From assembly GCA_023935145.1 (NCBI GenBank), contig CM043699.1, positions 112,883,036 to 112,947,035 of the forward strand: a stretch of 64,000 nt of DNA, in the 5' to 3' direction. Shown here one piece after another: positions 32,599 to 47,500 of the stretch. Numbering within the stretch: position 1 is the stretch's first letter; each line of letters opens with the position of its first letter. The notes below the pieces were generated by a model. It was given only the letters and a program-made list of their open reading frames with translations, was not told the origin of the DNA and did no database searches. The position numbers were made by a program, and so were the translations under genes. The stretch comes from Bretschneidera sinensis (Eukaryota > Streptophyta > Magnoliopsida > Brassicales > Akaniaceae).

Positions 32599-35500
32599 TT
32601 CTAAAAAAAAATTCCAGTTTTTTTTGATATAACCATAACCCTTATCCCAGTAGTACCTGTGTTCATTGCCGAGAACTTCCTATGTGGAGGTCCATTAGAT
32701 GCTATTAGAAATGTTGCAAATTGGATGAGTTGAAGGTTATATGAAATTATATATGAACAAAATTAGATCCTTTTACATTTAATGGGGAGAGAATGCGGCT
32801 TTGGCATGATACATGGTTTGGGAACATTCCTTTGAAAGAACAATTTCCAGATATCTTTGCTATTGTAAGAGATAAAGAAGCTCTTATTTGGATGTGCCTT
32901 TTATTCGAAATGTTCATGATTGGGAGGTTGGGAGGGCTCAAAGTTTCTTGGAAGCTTTGTATAGGTCTAGATTGGACTTTTCCAGATAGGATTCTATTAA
33001 ATGGACGGATAGCCCAAATAAAGGATTTAAGGTGAATTCGTTTTACAAGATTCTTTGCATTGGGGATGACTCGGAAGGCTCCTTCAATTTCCCATGGAAG
33101 ACAATTTGGTGTTCTCATGCCCTTAAAAAGTGTGTTTTTTCGCTTGGGAAGCTGTTTGGGAGAAGATAGCGTAGACAATTTGCAAAGAAGGGAGAAAGTG
33201 ATTTTTAATAGGTGCTTCATTTGCAAAAGTTGCGTCGAGTTCCATTTTCATTTTTTGATGGAGTGTTCCTTGGCTAGAAGCTTATGGGTGATGGTTTATA
33301 GTATTTTGGGTCTCTTGGGTGTTCGCCGGTTTCGTGAAAGATGAATTGTGGGCTTGGAGTGGGCTTTGGGTTTTGAAAGAGCTAAAGAAGGCTTACTCTT
33401 TGATTCCTCCCTCCATTTTTTTGATAGTGTGGAATGAGAGGAATCATAGAGTTTTCGAGGGCAATGAAAGAAATTTTGATGTAATTAGAGATGGTTGGTT
33501 CAATATCCTTAATTTTTGGTTTAAAAGGGATTTTTTGTGAATGATATTGGTCTTTTAGAGCTTCTTTTCTATAGAAAAATCTTTGTAAATGGGTTGCACC
33601 CTCTTGGTGCGTTCTTAATATATTTTTACTCATAAAAAAAATTGATTGAAAAGAAATTTGATAGGAATACTTTGACCGTAGAATTTTGAGGGGGCATAAA
33701 AAAGAAAAGATAGGATGGGAGGTGAAGGAAGGAAGGAAAATTGTCTTCCTTCTTATAGTTTGGTATCCTGTAAAGAAAGGAGAAGGAGAAAAAGAAAAAA
33801 ATAGTCGGGTAAGGAAAGATACATATCCCCTTCTTCCGCAAAGTAAAGGGAATTGGTATTTTTGCCCACTTTCAGGCGAAAGCAAAATGTTGGTCTTGGA
33901 TATATGGGGCTTCTCTCTCTCTCTTTCTCTCTTTATTTCTCATCATTTAAGCAATGTGAAGAAAAAAATAGTGGTCTAAGGAAAGACACATATCCCCTTC
34001 TTCCGCAAAGTAAAGGGAATTGGTCTTTTTACCCACTTTCAGGCGAAAACAAAATGTTGGTGTTGGATATATGGGGCTTATTTCTCTCTTTATTTATCAT
34101 CATTTAAGCAATGTGAAGACTCCCTCCTTTGCCAAGCAATCTAAACTCGTAACACTCATATAGTAAACTTAAAGATCACCAAAATCAGGGCCAATAACTT
34201 ATAGTTCCATGTTAAGCATTTCAATATAGAAGAGGTAATTGTTTTGGGATGATGACATGTTGATTCTAATTTTTAACATTCTTAGGTTGGAGTAAGATTT
34301 CTTGATTTAACTTTAGATCATGTAAAAGCTTCTAGAGCCGTGCTTATAAAATTTGAGGTGAGTCTTTGTTGATGAAATTGATCACAAGATACTTGTGCTT
34401 GTCTTAAGAAGTAACTGAAGATTTGTTCATAACATGCAACTAAGAAGTTCTCTTACTAAAGTTGAATTGAAGTGTTATCAGTAATATAGACCTTTAGAGG
34501 AGATAAGCTAATCGAAGAGGTTCTAATAATGTAGGATAGTGGTGAGAATGGCATTTAGGGCTTCAAATCAAGAGAATTTCTTGGGATATTCCTTTTGTCC
34601 GCAATGTCCATGATTGGGAGCTTTAGATTGGTGAAAGATTCTTGGAGGTCTCGTATAGTACCAATCTTGATGTGCCAGGAGTGGTTTTGGTTAGGTGGAA
34701 GTCTAACCTTGATAAGGGGTTTGAGGTGAAGTCTTTTTATGGGACTCCTTAGGAAGGTGGAAAGTTATTTGTAGTCTTTTCGCCCCTTAAAAAATAAGTT
34801 TCTTTGTGTGGAAAATCTCTTGGGAGAAAATTCTTATTATTGATAATCTTCAAAGAGGAGGGAAAATGCTTGTCAATAGGTTTTATATTTGTGTGTGCCG
34901 AGTCCGTGTTCCATCTTTTGGTGGAGTGCTTGTTGTCTAGAAGCTTGTGGAGATGGCTTATAGTGTTTTGGGTATTTCTTGGGTGGTTTGCCCATTACTC
35001 GAAAGATGAAGTGTGGGTTTGGAGTGGCATACGTATTCCTTTTTTTTATAAGTAGAGTGGTATACATGCTCCTAAGAAGTTAAAGAAGGCTTACTATTCA
35101 ATTGAATCGATTCCACTCTATTTTTTTGGCTTGATTGAAAAGAGAGAAATAGAAGAGTTTTTGATGTTGAAGCGAGGCCTATTGAAGTCATTAGAGATAG
35201 ATGGTTCAACGCTCTTAGTTTTTGGTCTAAAGTAATTTTTTGTGAATAAAGAAGATCTTATAGATTTTGTGGAGTTACCATGGTCTAGATAGTTTTTGTA
35301 CTTGGGTTGCACACTTGCACCCCTTTGGTGCTTTCTTTATACAATTTTATTATAAAAAATAATTAAGAGAAAGTGGAGTTATTAACTAAACAAAGGTTAA
35401 ATAGGTTATGGCAGGTGAAATCAATAGGAAGAGAAAATTTCTACTTTTTTTGGGCTAGGCCGCTTGGTATCGTGAATTGTACCCATAAACCGGACCAAGA

Positions 35501-38500
35501 GTGTTATGGTGTTGGATGGTACAACGTTTCAACATTCAAGTACCTGATATACAGGGTATCTTTGTGACAAATCATGGTTGTTTCTCATTGGAATTTATAT
35601 TTTTCTTTTTCGGCAAGTGAATTTCTATTTTGTTTTCAAGTGTTATTGAAATTTCTATTAAAGAGCTTTATATTCTTTTTGTGGAGAAAGAGGAATTAAA
35701 TATGACAAGATAGTCTTTAGGCATTACTCCAAGAATTTGTTTGGCTTCACATGCAAGGTCCAATAGGAATCACACATTTTTTTAAGATTTGTCCCATTGG
35801 GGTTGGCTTAAGATTGTGGACCCATAGCCAATAGTTGGGGATGGCACCATGTATCCTATTCCTCCAATTTGCCGATAAGAGGACATATATTCAGTAATAT
35901 TTTTCAGAAAAAAGTTATAGGTATCACTTGTACATCAAAAAATAAATATTTTTCAGAGAAAAATTTTCTGAACTTCCTTTGCCCATGTAATCTCAGGTTT
36001 ACTTTTACTCCTCTTAAGACCAACTTGAAATCACTCTTACGCATTGGTGCCTCCCTAGGCCAATGTTGTACATGTCCAAAAATATGCTCCTCCCTCAATT
36101 TATCCCCTGTTGGTGCTACCTACACCTTCTAGTACACACCCACCTCAACATTCTCACTTTAGTTATCTTCTATTTTGTTCAAAGTAAAAGGCAAAAGAGA
36201 ACACTACATAGCACCAAGGGGGTGCAAACCCAAGTACAAGGATCATATCTAGCAGCCTCTTAAGTAAGAGAATAGCTTTCACAATTTACCACCTTGGCAT
36301 AAAACGGAATTTACTTTCCAATATATATAGAGTTTATCTTCATAAAAAATAGTTTATCACTTATAATATATATGTATATATATAGTTTATCAGCTTTTAA
36401 GTTTAATCACTCAATTAAATTAGTGTCATAAATGATTTACACAATCCCGGAGGAGCATAACTGATGAAAAATTTGCATGAACTCGTTCTTCATTGAAATT
36501 GAGCAATCATATGCATATTTATAAATTTCTAACACTCCTACTCCTTCTAGGGCCTTAAATTTGAAAATGGAAATTCTAACTTATAACTTAGTGATAAAAA
36601 AGAAGAAGAAAACCCTAAATTTTAACTTCTGACCTATCTTGGACTTATAAAGGCCTGCTAACATGACTGCACTGAAGAATAAGACACATACACCAGAATC
36701 AAGCCATGTTGAACAAACTTAAAAATTTACCAAAAATATCCCTAATGTCAAATCTATGACAATGAAGATCAAATAAAACTAATATCTATTTAAAGGAAAT
36801 AAATAAGATATAAATTTATTTAAGATAATGACAGACCCCAAAACTATGCTGTAATGAATCTGGAACACAAATTTAGTAGTGCTCCTGGATACTTAAGCTT
36901 TGCGATCAAGGGCCTTCTTAATATTTATTAAAAAACTTATAAAGGTGTAGCTATCTTTTCATTAACATGATAGAAAGATTTTAATTTAGCTGTGTTTTAA
37001 AGTGTATCTGGATCCCTTGTCAGCATGCTGCCTTCATTTCTATTTTAATGCCACATTTCATCTAGATTTATGATTGTTTGATACTCAAATAAAGTGTACC
37101 TACTGAGCTTTATTTATAATTTTTCACTACATTCTTGTGACTTCTATCCTTCTATTGCCTCAAATAAAATGCCTGTTTTTAAGATCTTACATGTTACCAT
37201 CAGCAAAGGATATGTTTGGGTGGCGGTCCAGCGGTGCTTATTTTTTAAAATTTGCAAAAACTTGGCCAAATTAAATCAAACCCCATTAAACACCATTAAA
37301 TAACAATTAAAGTATCAATTAATAGGTGGTTTGATTAAGGATTTTACTGAACTGCTCTTTTCATTCATCTTATTGATTATCTTTGTGTTGAATAATAGGA
37401 TGGGGATGAACTTAGTGGTCTACATTGCTTTCGTCACCTTCGAGATCATGTAGCAGCTTCAATTGACTCCATAAACAGGTATCTTTTTTGTTAAAAAAAA
37501 TAAAAATTTTGGTGATAGTAGTTTGAGAAATCAGCACTAGCATTTGAGTCAATTGGTTTTTCCTATCCTGCTTTTACCCCCTTATATGTGGGGGAATATT
37601 TTTGTTGTTTTTCATCTGGTAGGACAAAAAAATAGTTCGTTCAGAGTGGTTGTCATGGGAAAAGTTTTGCATGAGATAATAAACTATTTTGTATATAAGT
37701 GGGACAAAGTTTATCCTGGAGGAATTATGCAATTATCATTAGAGTGTGAACAAAAGGGTTCCCTTGTGTTTGTTGTTTGTTGATGACAAGAATTCGGAGA
37801 CATGCTAGAATACAAAGGCTGTAGGACAATGTGTTTGTGCAAATTATATGGAATGCAACTTACAGAACCTAGGACTAGTAATGATGGCCGAGAAAAATGA
37901 TTGGTTTGACTGTTTGGTGGGCTTTTGCTCCTGGACTGTGGGTGATCTCTAAATGCTTGGAAAAATGAATGAAACATACTAAAAGGCTTTGCAGCCATTG
38001 ATACAATATGTTATATAATCTTAGAAAGTTGGGAATTGAAAAATCAACAAATCTGTGAGAAGAAAGTTGCACCGATTTTGGATAGGACAAGGGCTTCTTG
38101 GGTGGGTTTTGTTCAAGTATATGATCAATGATTGTATTTTTAAGGTAAAGAAACAAGATTTAAATAGAATAAATTACAAGGAGCGGAGGGAGATCGAAAC
38201 AGACGTTGACCAAAATAGTGAGAAAAGACATGCTGCACCATGATTGACTAGACGACATGGCCTTGGGATAGGTATGCCAATCTTTGTGTAACTTTTAGTT
38301 GATCTTGATTGTGATTGCTTATCTTACCTACAGCCCGGCACAAAGTTGGCAATTCTTTTATGAATAGGTGCATGTTAAGTGCATGGTTACATGATTCCAT
38401 GGGAAAAGAACTCGGCTTTGGCATAACATATGGTTTGGGAATACTTCTTTAAAAACCAATTTCCGGATATTTTTGCTATTGTGAGAGATAAAGAAGCTCT

Positions 38501-41500
38501 CATTTGTTCATGCATTTCCTCGATTGATGATGTGATCTCTGGGATGTGCCTTTATCCGCAATGTTCATGATTGGGAGGTTGAGAATGTTGAAAGTTTTTT
38601 GGAGGCCTTGTATAGTTGTCAGATGGATGTGACTAGAGAGGATGTGGCTATATGGAGGGCTAGCTCGGATAAAGGTTTTGAGTTGAAATATTTTTATAAG
38701 ATTCTTGTTGATAGGACTCCCTCGGATGGTTCACCCAATTTCCCTCAGGCCCTAAAAAGTAAGTTTTTTTTTTTTTGTGTGTGTGTGGGAAACCCATGTG
38801 GAGAAGATTCTTGCTATTGATAATTTACAAGGAAGGGGAAAGTGGTTGTTAACAGGTGTTACATTTGCAAAGTTTGCACTGAGTCCGTGTTTCATCTTTT
38901 GTTGGAGTGTTCTTTGGCTAAAAGCTTGTGGGAGATGATTTATAATGTTTTGGGTATTTCTTGGGTGATCACTGGTTTCGTGAGAGATGAAGTGTGGGCT
39001 TCGAGTGGGTTGTGTGCTTCTAAGCTTTTGGGTATTTTTTGGATCTTGTGGAATGAGAGGAGTCGTAGAGCTTTTGATGGCATAGAGAGACCTATTGAAG
39101 TAATTAGAGGTAGTTGGTTCAATATCCTTAATTTTTTGGTTTAAAGGGATTTATTTTGTGAATGAGGTAGATCTTTTAGATTTTGTGGAGCTTCTATCTT
39201 GTAGATAGCTTTTATATATGGGTTGCACCCTCTTGGTTCGTTTTTTCAGTTAATTCAATTTTACTTGCGTGATTCCATAGTTGCAAGGATACTTACCTTG
39301 GAACCATGATATGGAGATATTACATTCCGATTCGTGGTACATTTGCGCATCGGATCTCTAAAATTAGCGATTCAAAATTTTCTTAATAATACGATAAAGG
39401 AGTACTTTAGCTAAAAATTGAAGAAAGAAAAAGTGATTTATAGACACAAGAAATGAAAAAGAGAATACTCATTTATTCTAAAAATTATGTTTGTTGAGTT
39501 TACTAGTTGTCAAAACTCATTGTCTTCTTAACTATTGTTGTGCATACAACTCTTGATTTATTACATCTAATATCGTAATTTTTTTAATAAAATAGTATCT
39601 TAATTTTATAGATGTGCTTATACATAATAAACCTTCTAAATGTACTCCCAGTGTATCGCATGCCGGGTAAGTAAAATACCACGTTCCCATACCTGTACCA
39701 CGAACTAGGATGCACCGATTTTCTGGTAACTATGAATTAATCTTTTGATAGGGTATATCTATATGTTTTCTCTGTTGGTCTTCACTGCAAGTTACCAAAT
39801 AGTCTCAATCAACTGATGATCCTATCTCGTCTCTGGTTGTGAACTTTGACTTCACCCATTTGCTTTTCCATGATTCCATTAATATCTGCCCTTCATGGTG
39901 ACCTCTCCATTTCGAACCCTTCACTTAGGTTACATTCACTTTATGAAGATGTTTCTTAAATGCTTAGCAGTTTTTTCCTTCCCAAAAGTATAGTCATTCT
40001 AAGGCTTTCTTAAATATATACAAGAACTGAAAATTTTTATTGCTTTCCATGGCTGAACATTCTGCACTCTGTAACTTGATGAAATTCACATTTCGTTGGT
40101 ATATTGCTTCTTTTTGTTGGACCTTGATAGGCCATTGTTCTAATATGAATACATGATACTTGAAACTTTATCTTTAGTTCAACTTTAATTTGTATCCTTT
40201 GCCATATATATATATATATATTTCAGTTCAACTGGGTAATAGTATCATTATGTTGCTTTTTTTGTATTTTTGAATTTTTGACCGTTACTTTTAAATGATT
40301 AATATTTATTTTCTGTTGTTGGACTACTGTGACTTATAAAATTATTTCTGTAGTATTCTTACTGCAGAATTTATGCGTGGTTCAATACACGATGCTGGAG
40401 ATACAGATATGATAATTTTGTGCACAGCAAAAGCAAGAGCTTCCATGTCTAATGGAAAGGGTGATGACGGAGTAAGCTTAAAATTTCTGTAGTAAAATGT
40501 TCTTTTGGGAAAATTTGCTCAATCAATTGCTAATATGATAGGGAACTTGTGAATTTGTTTTTATGATATGGATTCTAGAAGTTTTGGTTTAAATACAGGT
40601 TCATCAAGCACTGTGTTGTGAGTTTTGTTAATCTTCCAAGCATATTCCTTGATCATCATTATCTAGCAACCTCCTTCAGCTTTGATTGGAAGTTTTTTTG
40701 CTTAATCTTTAATGTGTACTTTTGAAGATTAGAAAGGCCCTTGTGCTCAATTGCACATTATGAAATCATCGATATTTTCTCTGTAACATATAAAGTCAAT
40801 TCAAGATACAAATTATCATGGTGTTAAAAGTAGGATTTTGTCCTTTGTGGACGTTCAAGTCTGCTTTAACTTTAAATATTTAGGAGTTCAAAGTCCTAAC
40901 AGACGAAATAAAGAACAGAAAATCCTCTAAATCAAGCTATTTCCAGCCATTGAAAACCAAAAAGAGGCTGAAGAGATTCCCACTGCAATGCATTCATTGC
41001 CTTAACAGTGAAAGTTTACAATGCAGTAAATTATTAATGCATAGGATATTCTTGTTCTGCCTCTTATTTCATGCATTGCTAGAATGAGGTTAATTTTTTT
41101 TTTATGAGTGAAAAAGTATATTAATCAAAGACACCAAGAGGGTGCCACCTATGTACAAAAATCTACCTACTAGTTAGTGTCTCAATAAAGTCTAAGATAT
41201 CTTCATCATTTACAAAAATATTTCCCTCAACCCAAAAGTATGTAAGCACCGATCCTTGACGATGGCTAAGGTGTTTTCCTTGCCATCAAAACCTCTCCAA
41301 TTCCGTTCACGCCAAATGGCCCAAAAAATGGAAAGGAATCAAGCAAAATGCTCTGTTCTTTTGCTCTGATTCTCTGAATCCACACCATGCCCACACCTCA
41401 TCTTGGACCGAGCTAGCAGCCACCCATCGAATTCCCACTAAAGTAATAGCCATCTCCCAAAGATGCCTAGTGAATGAGCATCCTAAAAGAAGGTGATAGT

Positions 41501-44500
41501 TAGATTCGACTTCCTCTTTACAAAGACAACATCTATTGACCAACATCTTCCCTATTTTTTGAAGATTGTCAATTGTGTGGATGCCGCCTCAACTAGCCTC
41601 CCAAGCAAAGAAAGAAACCTTTAAAGGAGCCGAGTTATTCCAAATCGCTCTCCAAGAGAAGTTATCCTTGCTCTTCGTGCTTCTGTTCGAGAGTAGAGTC
41701 TTGTAAAAAGACTTAACCTCAAAATTTTTACTCGAATTCAACTTCCATTTAATCTTATCATCATTTAGCAAGTTTACTTTTGTCTTATAGATATTCTCAA
41801 GAAAGTTATCCATACTTGTCAATTCCCAATCATGAGCATTCTGATTCAGGGCTATGTCCCACACAATTGCCTCATTATGAGAACTCGCAGTAGAGCAAAC
41901 TAAAGCTTCCTTCTCTAGCAAGGGGCAAAAACCTCCGGAAATTGATATTTCAACGGAATGTCACCATGCCAAAACGAAATGTTGTTACCATTGCCACATT
42001 GAAAGAGGACATAAGGAAGAAAGTCACTTCAACCCTTTCTAATCCACCTCCACACCCCAACACCATAAGTACCATGCATCCACGGCCCTCCCTAGAAGTC
42101 CAACCATTATGCTCCACCTCAAATTTGGCCACAATAACCTTATGCCTTGATTGACCCTTCTCCACCATGAATCTCCAAAGCCATTTCCCCTAGAAGAGCT
42201 TTGTTGAAAAGAACCAAGACTTAATCCTAAGACCCCCACGATCAATGGGCTGATTAATAACGCCCCGCCTCACCAAGTGGTACTTGTGGTCTTCCCCTTT
42301 GTTATCCCAAAGAAATCTCCGTTGGATTCTTTCCAATCTTTTGGAAATCTCACGTGGAATAAGAAAAAGCGACATGAAGTAGATGGGAAGGCTTGAAAGG
42401 GTGCTCTTGATGAGAGTTGTATGACCTCCCTAAGAGAGGTAATGGCTCTTTCAATCGGCAAGTCTCCTCTCCAATCTTTCAACAATGGGAGCCCACACAT
42501 TTGCCTTTGAATTTAGCACCCAAAGGAAGTTCCAAATGAGTAAGAGGGAGGGATTCGACTTCACAACCCAACATATTTGCGAGCAACTCTCTGTTAACCC
42601 CCTCACTAATAGGAATCAAGACACTTTTACTAAGGTTCACCTTTAACTCGGACACCGCCTCAAAGCAAAAAAGTAAGCACCGAAGATAAAGAATAACCTC
42701 CACTTCCGCTCCACAAAAAATGATAGTATCATCTGCTTAAAGATGTGACACATTTAACTCCTTGCGTTCACCTACCGCAAAACCATTTAAGAAACCCCAG
42801 GCTACTGCTCTATGAATCGACTTATTAAGCGCTTTCATGACCAAAGTGAAAAGATAGGGAGACAAGGGATCGTGTCGCCTTGTCGAAGACCTCGAGATGC
42901 TTGTAAGAAATGAGAGGGACATCCATTGATCTAAATATAGAGAAAGAAGAGGAAAAGATGCACTTCTTAATCCATTTACGTCAGAAAGCACCGAAGACCA
43001 TTCTTTATTTTTGATAAGTAAATTGACCGAAGCCCATTCTATCCTATAAATAAAGAAGAAAATCCCAACAAAAGTGATCAAAAGCTTTTTCCATGTCAAG
43101 CTTGCAAATAACCCCATTTTTTCCACTTTTTAAATGAGCATCAAATAACTCAGTAGCAATTAAGGGATTAATGATGTGAAGGAGTTTTGTTGTCGATGTA
43201 TTATACCAAAAGAACAAATTTATATTAATCTAATTATTTATTTTTTGCCAATGATCTATGTTTATGGTGTATGAATAGAGAGATGTTCTTGGTATGAGAA
43301 GCTATCCATCACATTATGAATTTAGATCTTTGATATATCTAAGAAAAGAGGATATAAAATCTAACAAGCAATGAAATGCAAGTTGACTGGATCCTACTTT
43401 ATATCAAATGGATTTTGAGTAGAATGCCATTGAATTGTTTTACACTCCATTTGGAGCCAAATGAAAATGGAATTGATTTGCAAATGAATTGAAATGAATT
43501 TTCATGTTTGACTTTCTTATATAAAATTGTAGAGTTCAATTCAATCTCATGTTTAGAATGTTTGAAATAAATGAGATTGAATCTAATGTTTAGATTCTAA
43601 ATCTTTTCATTGGAGAATTTTGTCATTTTTGTTAAATATTTTTTCTCTTTATTTTGTGAAATTCATTTGTGAATTCTATCAATTTCGATAGGATTTGAAA
43701 TAAGCTAACTCAATCCCATACTGGAATTCATTTGTAAATTAATTCAATATTTTGTCTTTCCAAAAATAACAAGTATGGAAATACAAATGAATTCCATAAA
43801 ATTTATTGAATTCATTTGTTCCAAAATACTCTTAATGTCTATTGAACTTAATAAATCACTTGGATCCAAATGCAAGTAACTTCACTGATCCTACTTAGTG
43901 TTTGAATTTTTTTAAATAAAATGAGAAAATAAGAAGTGATTGTAATTTAGATAAGTCCTAGAACATATGCAGTAATTTTGAGAATTGATAGAAGATATGC
44001 AGAAACCACTTCAAGCAAGCACCTAGTTCTACCTTTTGTTTTCCAAATTTATAAACTTTTGCATATCCATTAACCTTTATGAAGGATATGATACTACCTA
44101 TCTCGAGATTTATTTGCTGATCCTTTATTTTATTGCAGATGGGAGTTATTGGTCCAGATTTTCTTAAATTGTTTTCCTTCCTGCAAGTAAAGTTATAATA
44201 AAGGCTAGTCTTTGTTTTCTTCCTATGGTTGATATATCTGGTGGCCCCATCATTTAGAGTGTTGTATCATCTGTCCCTTGATTTTTCTTTTCCCTGAGAT
44301 AACTACCGCTTGATTTTCATTTGTCAATTGATGCTAAAAGCACAAAATGCTTGTGTACTGATTTTTTGGGCGTGACTTTGGAGTTCATCATGAGCTATCA
44401 TATATAATGCAACATGACCTGCGTCTTCTATTTGTTGTTTTCATTTACTGCTATGGATTGTTTAGTGCTTGTTAGTGTCTGCTGTTAATGGAATTTCAGG

Positions 44501-47500
44501 AGTATGTTTGGTATTACAATTTCTGAACTGATCACTGAAACTGTCTTCTTTGCAGGTTAAGTTGGACGAGGATGAAACCTCTAGTTTACGAGATCGTCTT
44601 CTTCCTCTCATCATTGGATTGTTCAGAACAGTGAGTGATTATCTGTAGCTGTTTTCTCATGATATTGTTTGTTGCAATGTTGCTTGTAGATTTCAGTATA
44701 CCCAAGTATATAATTCGCTTTTATTTACAAGCTTTTAAAATGTACTTTCTCATAGATATAATACATGTATTACTAGAGATAGATAGCTTTGCAGGGAGAT
44801 AGATGTAAATGTTGCTACTTTTATCAGCAAAAAAGAAAGTAAAAAAGGTGCCAATATTAAATCTTTGCCATTTTGATGATTTAAATTAAATTACAAGTCT
44901 AACAAGTTCGGATTTAAATTTGGTCAGTTGTAATGAAGATTTTCTATGCTTGTAACCAATGGTTCAAGAGTCACTTTCTTATAGAGTTCATAGTCACTTT
45001 CTTGCAAAGTTACATCTGAGAGTTCGCGACTTTCCCAGCATCTATGGACGAACCATCAGGATATGGCTACATGCTGGCATTGGTTTTTGTATATGGCCTT
45101 TGTGTGTTTTCCACATCTTATGTTGTGCTAATTAGAACTCATGAAGATCCATGTTTTGACATCTAAGGCTTATGCAAAAACTACTTGTAAATGCGTTGCG
45201 GGTTGCACCCCCTTGGTGCCTTTTTATGCTATACTTTTATTTATAAAAAAAGAAAAGAAAAAAAGGACATAAGTTGACATTTTGAAAATTGCTGAGCATA
45301 CTCTTGGGACAATCTTTTGTTTTTATGAATCATGATACTGTGTCCAATGAAATTCAAAGTTATACCTGAGAGTTTGTGACTTTCCCAGAATCTATGGACG
45401 AACCATCATGACATGGCTACATGCTGGCTTTGGTTATTATTATTATTATTTTTATTGTATATGGCCTTTGTTTGTTTCCCACATTCTATATTGTGCAAAT
45501 TATAACTCATGAAGATCCATGTTTTGACATCTAAGACTTAGGCAAGTGGAGCTTATCTTTAGCTTCTCCTTGGAACATGGAAAAAAGTTAATCACCTCTC
45601 TCTCTCTATTGCGCTTTATATATGGCCTTGGTGTGTTTCCCACATGCTATTTTATGCAAATTATAAGTCATGAAGATCCATGTTTTGACATCTACGCCTT
45701 ATGCAAAAGCTTCTCTATGAAAGTGTAGCCTAGCGTTATCTTCTCCTTGGAACATTGATAAATGTTAATCCTCTCTCTCTCTTGCTCATTAACTGTGATC
45801 TCGTTATAGAATTATGTACACTTTATGGCATATTGACCTGTTAATCACTAAGATTCCTTTTAAGATGAAAAGAGAATCAAGCTAAAAAGTTGCTTGAAGT
45901 TGCTCAAATTTTAATTTTGACATATGTGTTTTTGCTCTTTATTTCTTTGTCATTTAATCCGTTAACCTTGATTCCATTTATTCATTTACCACAATTTTCT
46001 AATTTTAGATGGAGTTTGGTGTTGGACTCAATTAAGTAAATGTCTGATGTTCAAATGGTTCTTTCAGGCTAAGCTCCCATCTGTGTTGAGGATATATCGT
46101 GATACACTTACTGCTGATATGAAATCTGCTATTAAGACTGCCGTTGCGGAGCTCCTTCCGGTTCTTGTTGCCCGACCGCTGGAGTCAGATTTCTCATCTG
46201 GAGAGCGTACAGTGGATGCTGATGGTGAGAAGTTTATCATATAATTAGCCTTTTCATGTATATTTGAAAATGCTGATTAGCGAATTATTTATGGGCATGA
46301 CTAACTTACTGCAAATTGAATTCATTACTCTCCCTTTTCTTAGGTTGCTTTCAATTGTTTCTTTTTTCAATTTTCTAATATTAATAAAATCTTCTTAAAA
46401 AAATTCAGAACAAAAGAAGGAAGGGCCGTTTTTCGTATTCTCTCTCTTTGGGAAAAAGAACAGACTCCTTATTCCAAAACATAGCAAAGTTGATCACTTA
46501 AGGAGAATATCGATGGGATCATGTCAAGTTAGGAAGATATCTAATGTTCATCTTCAAGGATGGCACCTCCCTTAACCACCATCAAGGATGGGTGGTTACA
46601 TACCTTTGGGTTTTGGGTTAATGGAATTTTTTTGTAAATGATGAAAATATCTTAGACTTTATTGAGACACTATATTGTTGATAGATTTTTGTACATGGGT
46701 GGCACCCCTTGGTGCCTTTGATTAATATACTTTTTTACTTATAAAAAATGTTCATCTTCATAGAAATATGTCTATAATCAGCGAATCCGAAGTGAGAAAT
46801 TGCTATATATGTGGGGTATGAGTTTAGAGTTTGGAAAGTTTCAATTTTTACGATAATATAAATGTACTGTGCAACCAAAAGTTATATTGTAAATAAACCA
46901 CTGTAGTTATAAACTGTCTTTTCCTTAATACGTTTTGATCTGATTATATAATGGATTTTCTGTCTTTTTAATGACTACGTCTGTTATAATTGTTTGCTCA
47001 AAAGTGAAACATAATTTCTTTTCCTTTTCTTTTTATAATAAATGATTTTTGTTTTTAAATTTCATTAAAGATCAGATGTGAAGGAAAAGAGAATTGAAAG
47101 AGATGATCTTGAGAAAGTAGGGGGATGAAGATAACTATTTTTTTTTTTTTTTTGTTTCTTTGGTCTTCTGGAATGATTTTTTGAAGAAGGCTTATACACC
47201 ATTAAAACATTACAAAATCAAGGTAGTTGGAGTGATGTGGAAGGATGATAACTAGATCAAGTTTTAGTAAGGATGAAAATCTTGATATATTGTTCTTGTC
47301 TTTTCGGAGCCCATGCCTCATTTCTCTACAGAGTATAACTTATTTTGCATTTCTGCTCTGTTATATCCAATCTTTAATTATTTTTCTTTTGTGATATAGG
47401 TGGAGGCTTGTCACTTGCAAGCAAGTTGAGGAGCCTATCATCTGAAAGCTTTGTTCACCTTTTAGGTGCTATTTTCAAGATTGTACAGGTAATGTAATAT

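Noticed and set aside
33382..33885. 167-codon minus-strand ORF in intron 2
   Set aside because: Complement of LINE copy A and a CT-rich tandem duplication; composition is biased toward Ser, Phe and Lys, without a domain.
39275..39735. MITE in intron 3
   Set aside because: Termini are only partly inverted and no 8-bp duplication could be matched; kept only as a remark in the intron 3 entry.
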